From Thalassomonas actiniarum (GTDB taxonomy: Bacteria; Pseudomonadota; Gammaproteobacteria; Enterobacterales; Alteromonadaceae): 64,000 nt of DNA. The DNA lies in NCBI RefSeq assembly GCF_000948975.2, contig NZ_CP059735.1:5206603-5270602 (forward strand), read 5' to 3'. This document shows positions 1-9,899 of the stretch, piece after piece; position 1 is the stretch's first letter, and every line of letters begins with the position of its first letter. The notes below the pieces were generated by a model. The model was not told the DNA's origin, ran no database searches, and saw only the letters and a list, made by a program, of their open reading frames with translations. The translations under genes were made by a program, and so were the position numbers.

Positions 1-129
1 CCAAGCAAACTGACTAATCAAACATGAAAGACAGGCAAAAAAGCATAGGTTTATAACCTGGCAATGTATAACCCAAAGTTTCTCTGCTGCTTGATAGCGT
101 ATCAATTTCATCAAAGGCTTCATCAAAAT

Positions 130-549
130 ATGAATATCTTCTTAATTATTGCCGGAGTATTGAGTGCCCTTGCTGCCATGATTCATCTCGGCTGTATTTA
201 TTTTGGCGCTCCCTGGTACCGATTTTTTGGTGCCGGTGAGCATATGGCAAGGCTTGCAGAGCAAGGCAATATGCAACCGACGATAATAACCGCTGCCATC
301 GTACTCGTGCTTTCAACCTGGTCACTTTATGCCTTCTCGGCGGCAGGTCTTATTGTTCGCTTACCTTTACTGCGTGTAGCGCTTATTTTAATAACAGCCA
401 TTTACCTGATTCGCGCTATTGCAGGTTTCTTTTTGATAAATGATCCAATGGGGCGCAGTCCTGATTTTTGGTTATGGAGCTCTGTGATTTGTTTATCTGT
501 AGGTCTTTTCCATCTGTTTGGTTTGAAGCAACAATGGGCAAGTTTATAA
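130..549 (+). CDS. small integral membrane protein, function unknown
   Basis: Predicted 139-residue inner-membrane protein with about four hydrophobic segments: an N-terminal one starting MNIFLIIAGVLSALAAMIH, two in the middle and one near the C-terminus. The reading frame is open further upstream to position 64. I chose the ATG at 130 because the protein then begins directly with a membrane segment, whereas the upstream extension is polar and has no convincing ribosome binding site. It ends 26 bases before the VOC-family gene and probably shares its transcript. I recognise no catalytic motif and assign no function. Confidence 0.7.
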   Translation: MNIFLIIAGVLSALAAMIHLGCIYFGAPWYRFFGAGEHMARLAEQGNMQPTIITAAIVLVLSTWSLYAFSAAGLIVRLPLLRVALILITAIYLIRAIAGFFLINDPMGRSPDFWLWSSVICLSVGLFHLFGLKQQWASL

Positions 550-575
550 ACCATAAAAGAGTGGAAAGACAAGTG

Positions 576-935
576 ATGAAAAGTCCTTCAACCCTGTTGG
601 TTGTTCAGGATATCGATATTTCCTGTGAGTTTTATACCAAGGTTTTGGGATTGGAGTTCATTGAAACACACCAGGATTGTATAAAACTAAAGACGGGGGA
701 GCATGAAGTCATCATATTCCAAGGCACCGGGGCAGCAGTCCAGTATGACCATGGCTATCATGCCAACTCCACCTTATTATTCACGGTTGATGATTTAGAC
801 AGCAAAATAGCAGAGTTAAAGTCAAAGGGAATCGCTTTTATTCATGACACGCCCAACCAGAATAGATGGGGCCGTTATGCTGCTTTTAGGGATCCCTCTG
901 GTATCGTGCACGAATTATTCGAGCTCAATACCTGA
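576..935 (+). CDS. VOC superfamily (glyoxalase/bleomycin-resistance-like) protein
   Basis: A 119-residue protein with the vicinal-oxygen-chelate fold pattern: an N-terminal strand and helix (LLVVQDIDISCEFYTKVLGL), a central strand region and a C-terminal half ending in FRDPSGIVHELFEL, typical of glyoxalase I/dioxygenase relatives. Such proteins bind a metal or a small electrophilic substrate, but the exact substrate cannot be read from sequence. The frame is open back to 468, inside the preceding gene. The ATG at 576 fits the family's start just before the first beta strand. A strong intrinsic terminator follows at 981. A resistance role is possible but only a guess. Confidence 0.8.
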   Translation: MKSPSTLLVVQDIDISCEFYTKVLGLEFIETHQDCIKLKTGEHEVIIFQGTGAAVQYDHGYHANSTLLFTVDDLDSKIAELKSKGIAFIHDTPNQNRWGRYAAFRDPSGIVHELFELNT

Positions 936-980
936 GCAGCATAAAGACCGGGACGAATAGGATTTACCGGTTAAATAAAG

Positions 981-1018
981 GCCCCAAATAAATCAATTTT
1001 ATTTGGGGCTCTTGTTTT
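981..1018 (+). terminator. intrinsic terminator, probably bidirectional
   Basis: Perfect 12-base-pair stem: gccccaaataaa at 981-992 pairs with tttatttggggc at 998-1009 across a 5-base loop, followed on the plus strand by tcttgttttt. It ends the VOC gene transcript. On the minus strand the stem is followed by a weaker T-rich stretch, so it may also end the large leftward transcript that finishes at 1082. Confidence 0.85.
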
Positions 1019-1081
1019 TACATAACCAAGCTAACCGGAGAATACCAATAACGGCGCAAACTATCCCCGGCAGCAAGCAGG

Positions 1082-4000
1082 CTAATTTAGTCCTAACTCA
1101 TTATCCGTCGGCAGAGTATTTTCCAGCGGCCGGTTGCCCGTTTGCACAAACAGCCTGGCGGCGGCAATCAGGTTAAGCCTTTGCGCAGTCCAGTCATGCA
1201 CGGCATCAATATCGAGCAAGACCTCATGTGCCCGGATTTGATCCTCGGCGATCACCCGGTTGCCGAGCTGATCCACCAGGTAACCTTTAAGGTTTCGGAT
1301 CAAACCGCGGTACACAGCGGCCATATCCCCGATAGCAACATCCTGGTAACCCAATACCGGGCGGAAACTGTTTTCGATGGCGCCGATATTGTCGATAATA
1401 TATTGCAAGCGGGTGGTATTACCCTCCACTATCCTGTCCAGGCCACCGGCATAAGCCGCCAGCGCCGTCCGCAGGTTATCTGTGGTGGTCTGAGGGCTGT
1501 TATCAAAATAGGTTAATATCGCATGGTAGAAACAGTTACCGTCCCTGTCCATATCCCTCAGATTGCCATTGGCTTCCCGCACCCAGTAGTGGTTGCCTAT
1601 TTTCACCAATGTCATCATCACCGGCACCGGCCCTGTCATGGTTTGCGGCACGCCGGCCAGTTGCAGCGGCTGCACCGGAGGGAATGGCGTATGGCGATAA
1701 TCCGGCGCCAGAAGCTGGTCAAATCTGTGCACCTGACGTAAACGCCCCTGGCGCACATCCTCAGGTGAAGCCGCTGAGGCGACTTCCAGCGGGAAACCTA
1801 ACATCTGAGACATCAACAACGGCGCTATATCGCCACCTATGTTTGACCAGCTGGTATCCCGCCCTATATCCAAAATCGCCTGTGCCGCCGTGGTATTAGC
1901 ATAAACTACCGGCTGGGAGAAATTGGTGGTTGAAATTGACGAATAAGAAATCGGCGCCTTATAGGTATTCAAACTGGAGTAAATATTAATACCACCGCTG
2001 CCGATATCCGTGCGTTTGGGCGGGAAGGTGGTTACTGTGGTCTTATACTCTGTCCTGTGGTGATCTAACCAGTGCATCTGGAAGAAGCTGGCGGTATGGG
2101 CAATTTTCAAGTCCATATGTTTAATGGCTTCCGGCGCCAGTAAAATACGGTACACGCCATCGTTGCCGATAAATTCCGCGGTACTCAAATGGTTAAAGGT
2201 CAGCAATAACTGCTTGTTATAACTGTTAACATTGGCTTCATCTATGGTCAGGTTCACCAGGTTGCGATCTTCGTCTAACTTCTCTTGCAAAGTCTCCCTG
2301 GTGGGAACTTGCTTGCTTGTTGACTCTTTTTGATCAAAAGCATGCACCAGCTGTTTACGTGTCCCCGAAATGGCTAAACGTAGTTTTCTTAATTTCTTGG
2401 TGATTTCCAGCTCGGTTTGCTCAAAAACCTTGGCGCCGTGGAAGGCCGCTTCCGGGCTCAGTTTTTCACCCATACGAATAACTATCGGCAAATCAAATCC
2501 CGGGTAATAGAGCTGGACACTGGGCAGTGCGGTAACATCTTTGGCATTGTAAGGAATATATTCGTCCGCCAGATATTTGGGATTGAGTTTGTTCAATGCC
2601 TGGATCATATTCTGCACCGGGGTTTTATCGTCTGTAATGACAAAGAGTTCAACAAAGGGGAAATGGTAGTCAAAAAGCCCTTCGCCTGTGATGCTCTTCA
2701 TATGGATCATCGAACTTAATAAACCGCAGAAACTACAGACATCAACAAAAGGTAAATCTTCTATTTCTTGCCTTAAGCCGTTGACGATAGAGATATCTTT
2801 CGCCGAACTTGGCTGATCAAGAAATTCTAGCTGCACCTTAAAGCCCTCGTGCACCTTTTCATAGAGTTTCATAAAGCCGAGCATGGCCTGGGCCTTGGCG
2901 TAATTGGCATCGCCGTGCTGCTTGTCTTTGTTTTTCACCTCTTTGATCAAGATGGCATCATAGGTATCGCTGGAGCTTGAGTCCGGGTTTTTATGCTCCA
3001 GCTCTTTCCAGTTCGTCTGCAGCGTTTGTGCAATATCATCACCGATAAGCTTTTCGATATCGACCGACTTTAATGCCTTAAACTTAACCAGGGCCGGGCC
3101 TATGCTTTTCAATAAATAATCGTCCTGGACCACGTTATACAGGTCGACTATCAACGGCGTTAAAAACGCCAACGCCTTATTTTTCACCAGGTCGTCAAAT
3201 GCCTGGATAAAGTTGTCAGACGTCATGCCGGTTTTAAGATCCCCCAGGTTAAACTCGCCAAAACGCGAGATATAACTTTGATGAATCGCTTCCACGGCAT
3301 TACAGCCGCGCATCACCCGCTTATAAAACTTATGGGGTGAGCCGCTCATATTGCCGAAAACTTCCAAAATCAAGAGCACGTTTTCGTTCAACTGATAACG
3401 CCAGTCAGGTACATTGACCCACACGGCATTATGCCCTTCTCCGGGCTTATACAGCAAAGGCATGGTTTTTACCTGTACCCACTGCTGAATAGCCTCGTAT
3501 GAATCTCTTCTTGGAATACTGATATCAAGCAGCTCGCCGCGGAACTTGGCAATGGAGCGGCTATCAAACATTTTCTGCCCCGGACCAAAGGCATACTCTT
3601 TACCCGCCGACAGTTTAGGGCTGCCATCCACCTGGAAGTCGTAGGTTTTATAGCGCACCACTACCCGGTAGAGGATAAACTTGGAAATCGAGGTATTGAC
3701 CAATATCGAACTCGAATAAGGGTTTTCCGTGGCTATCAAGGTGGTATCCAGCTCCATCGGGGCCGGCGGGAAGTAGGCGTTATAGAAGACCTCATCCGGG
3801 TGCAGCCCTTGCTCTTCCATCACGGTTAAAATCGACTCGCCAATTTCCGGAATGATCATGGCATTGTCAAAATGGTTTAACGGATGCAGCAAGGCCATGC
3901 CGGAGTTAAACACCATATTGCTCTGGGTTTTCTTATCCAGGGTGAGGTTCATCTGCAACACCTGCTTTTCGACCACAACCTGCTCAGGCTCGACCGGCAC

Positions 4001-4618
4001 CTTAACATCAGATTCTTTCGGGATCGGCGCCTTCACCACTTCTTTCATCTCCAGGGACGGCTCCTGGCTTTCTTGTTCAGAAGTCTCCTCGGGGGCACTT
4101 GCTTTTTTCTTACCGTCCAAATTACGGGGATCTTCCCCCTTGCCCTGGTTGACGGTCAATTCCAGCGTCGGGTAATCAAAAATTTTATTATCGATCAACT
4201 TGCCCTTAAACAGCTTTAATCCCTGCTGCTGGAAACCGTCGAGCTCCTTGCGGTTACAGGTTAAAAAAGCTTCCCAGTCCTGCTGGAACCTGGGCATGTA
4301 TTCTTCTTTAAGATAACCATGTACCTCCGACATGATCTGGTACCAGCGGTAAACCGGCAAGTTGGGATTGATAATGATCTGGTTGTCAAAATCACTCCAT
4401 TTGCTCGGCTCTATGCCCGAGACCACATTTTTCATGATATTAAGCGATGAACCGCCCTTGATAAAAATACGGATATCGTCACCGTAGCTTTCTTCCAGGT
4501 GCCGGATCAGCTTGGCGATCCTGCTTAAAAGAAAACACCTTACCTCGGGCACATTATTAAAGTTTTCCGTCAATGTATCGTCTATATCCCGCTGAAATGC
4601 CGTTCTGCCTTTCGCCAT
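1082..4618 (-). CDS. giant nucleotidyltransferase-fold-like protein with C-terminal OTU-like domain
   Basis: 1178 residues, apparently cytosolic, no signal peptide. Residues 54-58 read KGGSS and 76-78 read DFD (context WSDFDNQIII), matching the hG[GS]S...DxD pattern of polymerase-beta-type nucleotidyltransferases. GELLDISIPRR near residue 365 could supply the third acidic residue. A charged low-complexity insert lies around residues 165-230. SGSPHKFYKR occurs near 430 and CSFCG near 627. It is a paralogue of the upstream 1061-residue protein, sharing the N-terminal FQRD-DD-LTE, ISKF-LYR-VVRY, HKFYKR, C-FCG and HWLDH-R--YK blocks. Unlike it, this protein has about 300 extra C-terminal residues with an OTU-like Cys motif (DRDGNCFYHAI near 1028). 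It starts at ATG behind GAGGAG, 36 bases after its paralogue. The domain assignments are my inference from motifs; the true activity is unknown. Confidence 0.75.
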   Translation of the reverse strand: MAKGRTAFQRDIDDTLTENFNNVPEVRCFLLSRIAKLIRHLEESYGDDIRIFIKGGSSLNIMKNVVSGIEPSKWSDFDNQIIINPNLPVYRWYQIMSEVHGYLKEEYMPRFQQDWEAFLTCNRKELDGFQQQGLKLFKGKLIDNKIFDYPTLELTVNQGKGEDPRNLDGKKKASAPEETSEQESQEPSLEMKEVVKAPIPKESDVKVPVEPEQVVVEKQVLQMNLTLDKKTQSNMVFNSGMALLHPLNHFDNAMIIPEIGESILTVMEEQGLHPDEVFYNAYFPPAPMELDTTLIATENPYSSSILVNTSISKFILYRVVVRYKTYDFQVDGSPKLSAGKEYAFGPGQKMFDSRSIAKFRGELLDISIPRRDSYEAIQQWVQVKTMPLLYKPGEGHNAVWVNVPDWRYQLNENVLLILEVFGNMSGSPHKFYKRVMRGCNAVEAIHQSYISRFGEFNLGDLKTGMTSDNFIQAFDDLVKNKALAFLTPLIVDLYNVVQDDYLLKSIGPALVKFKALKSVDIEKLIGDDIAQTLQTNWKELEHKNPDSSSSDTYDAILIKEVKNKDKQHGDANYAKAQAMLGFMKLYEKVHEGFKVQLEFLDQPSSAKDISIVNGLRQEIEDLPFVDVCSFCGLLSSMIHMKSITGEGLFDYHFPFVELFVITDDKTPVQNMIQALNKLNPKYLADEYIPYNAKDVTALPSVQLYYPGFDLPIVIRMGEKLSPEAAFHGAKVFEQTELEITKKLRKLRLAISGTRKQLVHAFDQKESTSKQVPTRETLQEKLDEDRNLVNLTIDEANVNSYNKQLLLTFNHLSTAEFIGNDGVYRILLAPEAIKHMDLKIAHTASFFQMHWLDHHRTEYKTTVTTFPPKRTDIGSGGINIYSSLNTYKAPISYSSISTTNFSQPVVYANTTAAQAILDIGRDTSWSNIGGDIAPLLMSQMLGFPLEVASAASPEDVRQGRLRQVHRFDQLLAPDYRHTPFPPVQPLQLAGVPQTMTGPVPVMMTLVKIGNHYWVREANGNLRDMDRDGNCFYHAILTYFDNSPQTTTDNLRTALAAYAGGLDRIVEGNTTRLQYIIDNIGAIENSFRPVLGYQDVAIGDMAAVYRGLIRNLKGYLVDQLGNRVIAEDQIRAHEVLLDIDAVHDWTAQRLNLIAAARLFVQTGNRPLENTLPTDNELGLN
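1378..1633 (-). other. OTU-like cysteine peptidase motifs in permuted order
   Basis: Within the 1178-residue protein, GNHYWV (near residue 1009) precedes DRDGNCFYHAI (near 1028). DGNC[LF][FY]xA is the catalytic Cys motif of OTU-family deubiquitinase-like peptidases, and NHY is the usual His motif, which in classical OTU proteins lies about 100 residues after the Cys. Here it lies about 20 residues before, and I see no second NHY-like motif downstream. This suggests a circularly permuted papain-like fold. Activity is inferred from motifs only. Confidence 0.5.
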
Positions 4619-4654
4619 TATTTAATCTCCTCAATGTATGAATTAGTCAACTGC

Positions 4655-7600
4655 TTATGAACCATTACGCTTGCTCGGATCCGGCATCTCTATCCAGCGG
4701 GACAGTTGCGTCCTGAAGTTGGTAATGTTGGATTTATAATGCACTCTTTTATGATCCAGCCAGTGCAGCAGGTAGAAGTCCCGGGTTTTCCCGATGTAAT
4801 AATGGAAATACTGATTAATTTGCGGCTCGCGCAGAATGCGGAAAGGACGACCTTCGATTAATACCCCGCGGTCATTATTACCCCGGGCAAAAATCAAACT
4901 TTCCTGGTTGTTTTCCAGGTTGTCGGCACTTTTTTGCAATGCCTTCATCACCAGCGCCTGATCTTTTCTCGGATTGATTTTCAAGGCTTCCGTTTGCCCG
5001 CGCAATTCATTGGCAGCCAAAATAAGCTCATTGACATGCTCGTCGGTGATACCGAATTCGCCATAGCGTTTGGCAACAATATTTTTACCGGCATCCGTGC
5101 CTTTAACGATACCTTGCTCAATTAGCTTAACGATGTTTTCTGCCGGTATGCTCAGCTCTTTATGACGCTCCAGCAGATCTCGGATATGGCCTTTTTTCTC
5201 CGCCTTGTTCACCAGTTTTTTCAAAGGACAAAGCTGGCCATAGATATCTTTAAGGGGCTTGAGCAGATAGGTATCAATATCCTGCATTTTATCGGCCAGA
5301 GTTTTCAGGTGTTTTTCCCGCGCCTGAATTTCTGTGGCACGCAAAGGATCCGACTGATAAACCTCTACCGCCGCCTTGTCTCTTTCTTCTTCATTTTTAT
5401 AGCGCTTATAAACTTCAATTAACCGGGCATTCATGCCGGCAATGCAGTTATATAAGTGATCCGCCTGCTGCGACAGGGTATTGATCCCCAGGCGATCGTT
5501 GACCCGCTGCGTGGTTAATTCCTTATCAAATTCAACAATAGCGGTATCATGCTGAACCGCCAGCCCCTGATTTTCACTGTCGATAAAAATCACCCGGATT
5601 TTATGGGGAGCGAGGGACTTCTGCTGCCAGATAAATTGATTGGGATCCGGATTTTCCTGCTTGTCTATCAGGTAAGCCTCTTTCAGTTTTGCCCATTGCC
5701 CTTTGGTACATTTAAGGTAAAGATTGACCACAGGGAAGAAGTAGTCCAAACCCAGCTCCTGAACATTAAACAGCTTCATGCGCATGGCAAGGTCTAAACT
5801 GCTGCTTAAGATGCCGCAAAAATAACAGCTGGCCGGCGGCGCTTCATGTTCATCAACCGTGGTTAACACTTGCTTCGGACTTTGCGGAATATATTCCTTC
5901 TCGATGTCCAAAGTGCTATCGAGCACATCCTGCAAAGACAGCTTGCCTTTTAAACCAAATCCCACCTGATTTTCCTCCTGGCTAGTTAACGAGGATGAAC
6001 TCTCTTTCTTAGGCGCTTTGCTCATCGGCTGCAGTTCAATGGAAGGACCCAGCTCCTTGCTGTCCATATCATAAGAGCTGTCTTCTCCGGTATATAAATA
6101 AGGCTCATGCTCTTCTCCGAGCAAGAGCTCGATCTCCTTAGGCCTTTTTCCTGTGTTGCAGCACTCTTCCAATCCCATTCGAAAGGTATTGATGCGGTAG
6201 ATCTGGGCAATATCCAGATGGAATTTACGGCCAAAAGCCTTATTGCTTTCATGCACGATAAACAAATGGCGCAGCAATTCCTTATAATTTTCAATTGCTT
6301 GATTGGCCGCCGCTATCGCCTCTTCTTTCTCCTGCTGTGAATCAAAGCGGTCGCTTTCTTTCACCGAAAAGGCATCTTTTAAAATATAATTGGCGCTTTT
6401 TTTCTCGTCCTCACCATCTTTTTCCACATTAAATTTATTGAGCAAATCTTCTATGGTATCGCTGTGCTTCTGAACCAGCTGCTCTATGGCAGGCAGATAC
6501 TTGACCACCAGCTCCTGCCTGGCTTCTTTATCGAGCACATCCCAGTGATAATCTTCCCGCAAAATGGCGGCAAATTGTTTATAAAAAGACTTAATCGCAT
6601 CCTGGTTGTAAAACTGATAATGCTGCTGCAACTCGGGAATATGCTTGAACAAGGCGGAATTTAATTTGCTCAGCTTTTGTTTTTCCGATGACTGCTCAAT
6701 GGCGGTCAACGCCGGCCAGGCCCGCTCCAGCCGTTTATAGAATTTATGCGCCGAGCCGCTGGTATAGGTTAAAACCTCATGCAGCATGATGACATTTTCC
6801 TGCAACTGGTACTCCCAGCCGGGTACCCTGAGCGCCCTCATTTTCGCCAGCTCAGGTAATTTTTTCTTGGCAACCAAATCCCTGAGATAAGTATTGGTAT
6901 CCGTCAGCTGATGCAGATCGCCTTTAAACCTGGACCAGTAATTGATGGTTTCTTCGCTTTCACGCCGGGGAATGGAAATATCGATAACCTCCCCCCTGAA
7001 CTTACCGGTTTCGCCATTGATATCGTCCCGGCACTTTTCGCCGTTAAAATTTACCCCGGGAGAGCTGTAGCGCACAATCAAGCGATATAACAGGAACTTA
7101 CTTATGGTGCAGTTGATCCAGATAGAAGAGTCCGATTTAACTTTTTTACCGTCTTCTCCTTTTAGCACCGTCACTGAAGGGGGAAAGAAGTTATTGGCCT
7201 CGGTAAAGTCCTCCGACATAAAATCTATGTCTTTATCCGGCCTTTTTCCGAATACGGTACGGGTATTATCAAAGAAATTCAGCGGATGCAGGTATTCATT
7301 GCCGAGACAGAGCAACACATGGCTCTGCATTTTCTGGGCATGTTTGAGTTCGGTTTCCGGGCCGTAAAGGTCGATTTGACGGCGCAGTTTCTGGCCGAAA
7401 GGCACTTGCGCCATATGGGGCGCCTGGTAATCGTCCGGGGTTTGCGGCTCGGCTTTCACCATAAAGGTATCCCGCACCGAAGGCAGATATTCATCGCGCA
7501 AGTAACAATGGATCTGGTTAAAAATTTCATACCACCAGGTGCGGGGAAGATAAGGGTTGATGATGATCTGATTATCAAAATCACTCCAGCCCAATTCTTC

Positions 7601-7840
7601 CGCCTTTTCTTCATTAGAGTCCGCTTTCATGGTGTTTAGCTTCATCAGCTTCAATGAGGACTTCCCTTTGATATACACCTGAACCAATTCCGGTCCGAAG
7701 CGATCTTCTATTTCCTTGGCCATCCTGGCGGTATTTCTTAAAATAAACTCCCGGGCGCCCCGGTTGTTATTGATGCTTTCCGTCAAGACATCGTCTACAT
7801 CTCGCTGAAACTCAGATCTCGGTTGTTTTCTCGCCATCAT
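4655..7840 (-). CDS. giant nucleotidyltransferase-fold-like protein, paralogue without OTU region
   Basis: 1061 residues, no signal peptide or membrane segment. Residues 58-62 read KGKSS and 87-89 read DFD (LGWSDFDNQIIINP), followed near residue 287 by GEVIDISIPRRE. Together these resemble the catalytic framework of polymerase-beta-type nucleotidyltransferases. Further blocks shared with its downstream paralogue are ISKFLLYRLIVRY, SGSAHKFYKR, CYFCGILSS near 671 and HWLDHKRVHYK near 1027. Long, highly charged helical stretches occupy the middle and later parts. It starts at the first of two adjacent ATG codons behind AAGG. It is probably cotranscribed with the next gene (36-base gap). A 282-base gap separates it from the receptor gene upstream, leaving room for its own promoter. 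No substrate can be named. Confidence 0.75.
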   Translation of the reverse strand: MMARKQPRSEFQRDVDDVLTESINNNRGAREFILRNTARMAKEIEDRFGPELVQVYIKGKSSLKLMKLNTMKADSNEEKAEELGWSDFDNQIIINPYLPRTWWYEIFNQIHCYLRDEYLPSVRDTFMVKAEPQTPDDYQAPHMAQVPFGQKLRRQIDLYGPETELKHAQKMQSHVLLCLGNEYLHPLNFFDNTRTVFGKRPDKDIDFMSEDFTEANNFFPPSVTVLKGEDGKKVKSDSSIWINCTISKFLLYRLIVRYSSPGVNFNGEKCRDDINGETGKFRGEVIDISIPRRESEETINYWSRFKGDLHQLTDTNTYLRDLVAKKKLPELAKMRALRVPGWEYQLQENVIMLHEVLTYTSGSAHKFYKRLERAWPALTAIEQSSEKQKLSKLNSALFKHIPELQQHYQFYNQDAIKSFYKQFAAILREDYHWDVLDKEARQELVVKYLPAIEQLVQKHSDTIEDLLNKFNVEKDGEDEKKSANYILKDAFSVKESDRFDSQQEKEEAIAAANQAIENYKELLRHLFIVHESNKAFGRKFHLDIAQIYRINTFRMGLEECCNTGKRPKEIELLLGEEHEPYLYTGEDSSYDMDSKELGPSIELQPMSKAPKKESSSSLTSQEENQVGFGLKGKLSLQDVLDSTLDIEKEYIPQSPKQVLTTVDEHEAPPASCYFCGILSSSLDLAMRMKLFNVQELGLDYFFPVVNLYLKCTKGQWAKLKEAYLIDKQENPDPNQFIWQQKSLAPHKIRVIFIDSENQGLAVQHDTAIVEFDKELTTQRVNDRLGINTLSQQADHLYNCIAGMNARLIEVYKRYKNEEERDKAAVEVYQSDPLRATEIQAREKHLKTLADKMQDIDTYLLKPLKDIYGQLCPLKKLVNKAEKKGHIRDLLERHKELSIPAENIVKLIEQGIVKGTDAGKNIVAKRYGEFGITDEHVNELILAANELRGQTEALKINPRKDQALVMKALQKSADNLENNQESLIFARGNNDRGVLIEGRPFRILREPQINQYFHYYIGKTRDFYLLHWLDHKRVHYKSNITNFRTQLSRWIEMPDPSKRNGS

Positions 7841-8095
7841 CTTTACCTTTTTTCAATCCCCGCACCGGCGATTTTTTCGTCACTTTTGGCACAGGTTTAG
7901 CCCATAAATTTCTGCCTCCCTGCCGGCTTTCACTGGCAAAGAGCACATAGTCCATTCTCAGGATTTTTCGCTGAAATCTCCTGACCCCAGCTTAAGGCTC
8001 CAGGGGGCTTGGCTCTTGGGGGAAACAAGGGGGAATACGGTAAGATCTCTGTTGTTCGCTGTTGAAAAGAGGTGTGGAGAAAACAGGAGAAAGAA

Positions 8096-8111
8096 GCCGG
8101 CATTTCCCGGC
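8096..8111 (-). terminator. weak candidate terminator after the receptor gene
   Basis: A 5-base-pair GC stem (gccgg/ccggc, 6-base loop) just downstream of the receptor stop codon is followed on the minus strand by ttctttctcc. The stem is short and the T-tract interrupted, so it may only attenuate transcription into the giant genes. Confidence 0.3.
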
Positions 8112-8122
8112 AGAGACTTGCC

Positions 8123-9802
8123 TTAACTGACCTTAAAAATATTGACCATGGCGCGTAAGTCGCAGGCCAGGCGGGATAAATCCAAACTCGCCTGCTCGAC
8201 TTGTTCGGCGCCGCGGGAAGTCTCCCCGGTAAGCTCATTGATCAGGCAAATATGCTCGTTGATATGCTCCGAGGCCTGGCTTTGCTCTTTGGCGGCGGTG
8301 ACTATCTGGCCGTTCATCTGGGTGATCTGTGCCACCGACTGGCTGATCTCGGTTAATGCCCGGCTGGTTTGTTGTGCCTGATTGGCACTTTCCCGGGCGC
8401 TGGCTTCTCCCTTATCCATGATTTTAACTACATATTGACTGCCAAATTGCAGACGTTCGATCACTTGCTGGATTTCTTCTGTGGATTGCTGGGTTTTCTG
8501 TGCCAGATCCCTGACTTCATTTGCCACCACGGCAAAGCCCCGCCCGGAGTCGCCGGCACGGGCGGCTTCGATGGCGGCATTTAACGCCAATAAATTGGTT
8601 TGATCGGCAATGCCTTTGATCACCTCAAGCACTAGCCCTATGCTTTGGGTATCCTGCTCAACCTTATGCACCGCCTCGGATGCCTGCTGTACTATCGCCG
8701 CCAGCGCATCAATTCCCGAGACGGTTTGCTGTACCACCCGGTAACCGTTTTGTGCCTGAGCGTTGGCGCTTAAGCTCGCTTCATTGGTGTCTGTGGCATG
8801 CTGACAGACCTGCTGCACCGACACCGACATTTCGCTGATAGCCGAGGCTGCCTGCCCGGTTTGTGTTTGTTGCTGCCTTGTATTTTCATTGGTCTGCATA
8901 CTCACCGCCGACATTTCTTCCGCCGCGGTGGCTATTTGCTCGGTCGCTGAAGTGATATCAAGAATTAACTTGCTGATTTTCAAAAGCATAGATTCAAAAG
9001 CAGATGCCATAGCACCAATTTCATCCCGGCTGCTAATCTTAGTGGTGAACGTCAAATCCGAATGGCGGGAGATTTGTTCCATGGTGCTGCGCAAAGCACT
9101 TAGCGGGACAATCACAGACCGACTGATCATCAACCTTAAGGCCAATAACAACACCAGAATAATAATGCCGCCGATAACAAAAGCGGCAACAGACTCCCGA
9201 TACCAAAGCTCGATATGCTCACGCTCCTGACCGGCAAGCTCAAGCTGCAACTGGATCAATTCACTGATTTTATCGCTGATGGGGTCAATATCTTCATACA
9301 AGGGGCCGTCGATATCGTCTAGCCCACCTTTAACCCCGCCAAAAAAGGACGCCAGTTTTTTCTCGATAGCTTCAATCGCTCTGTTGGCGCGGGTGAATAA
9401 CACATTCGCTTCATTGGCCAGCTGCACTTCCCGGCCGCTTAACCCGGAATCAAGATAGTCTTGCCACTTTTGCGCAATCAGGTGTTTGGCCTGGTTTATC
9501 TGCATCAAGGCCTGCTCTGCGGTAAAAATACCGGCATTGGCCTTATTTACCGCATCGATAACCCGCACCGCATAATTATCAGCGATCACTTTCAGGCTTT
9601 CCGTCGGTACTATCCGCTTTTGGTACATACGGTCAACGGCCCGGTTAATTTCATCAAGGATATATAAAGTACTGGTAAACAAAATCAAAATGGCAACAAA
9701 AGGCACCAGGGCCGCCATCAGCAACTTAGTACGCACGGTTTTGATATTGAAAGAAAAAAATCGGGAACGAGTTTTACCGCCCTTGTTCTGCTCTGCTGCC
9801 AT
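8123..9802 (-). CDS. methyl-accepting chemotaxis-type receptor
   Basis: About 559 residues. A short basic cytoplasmic N-terminus is followed by a membrane segment ([16 protein letters not shown]), a periplasmic helical region of roughly 170 residues of the four-helix-bundle type, a second membrane segment ([18 protein letters not shown]), a HAMP domain and the long coiled signalling domain. The hairpin tip [21 protein letters not shown] is the kinase/CheW-contacting signature of MCPs. The frame is open to 9934, but that would overlap the upstream gene, and the ATG at 9802 places the membrane segment at the usual distance. No che genes are nearby. In this locus it may sense a signal for the system rather than for ordinary taxis, which is inference. 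Confidence 0.88.
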   Translation of the reverse strand: MAAEQNKGGKTRSRFFSFNIKTVRTKLLMAALVPFVAILILFTSTLYILDEINRAVDRMYQKRIVPTESLKVIADNYAVRVIDAVNKANAGIFTAEQALMQINQAKHLIAQKWQDYLDSGLSGREVQLANEANVLFTRANRAIEAIEKKLASFFGGVKGGLDDIDGPLYEDIDPISDKISELIQLQLELAGQEREHIELWYRESVAAFVIGGIIILVLLLALRLMISRSVIVPLSALRSTMEQISRHSDLTFTTKISSRDEIGAMASAFESMLLKISKLILDITSATEQIATAAEEMSAVSMQTNENTRQQQTQTGQAASAISEMSVSVQQVCQHATDTNEASLSANAQAQNGYRVVQQTVSGIDALAAIVQQASEAVHKVEQDTQSIGLVLEVIKGIADQTNLLALNAAIEAARAGDSGRGFAVVANEVRDLAQKTQQSTEEIQQVIERLQFGSQYVVKIMDKGEASARESANQAQQTSRALTEISQSVAQITQMNGQIVTAAKEQSQASEHINEHICLINELTGETSRGAEQVEQASLDLSRLACDLRAMVNIFKVS

Positions 9803-9899
9803 TTTTTGTTCACCCAAGAATAAAATGACCGGCGTCCCTGCGGTACTGTTTGAAGTTAGCTGCCTTAAAACCTCGCGGATTAAGGCAGTTAGTTTGAAG

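Noticed and set aside
7930-8238. 102-residue open frame on the minus strand between the receptor and the first giant gene
   Set aside because: It overlaps the end of the receptor gene in another frame, has a Pro/Cys-rich composition typical of a shadow frame and no ribosome binding site.
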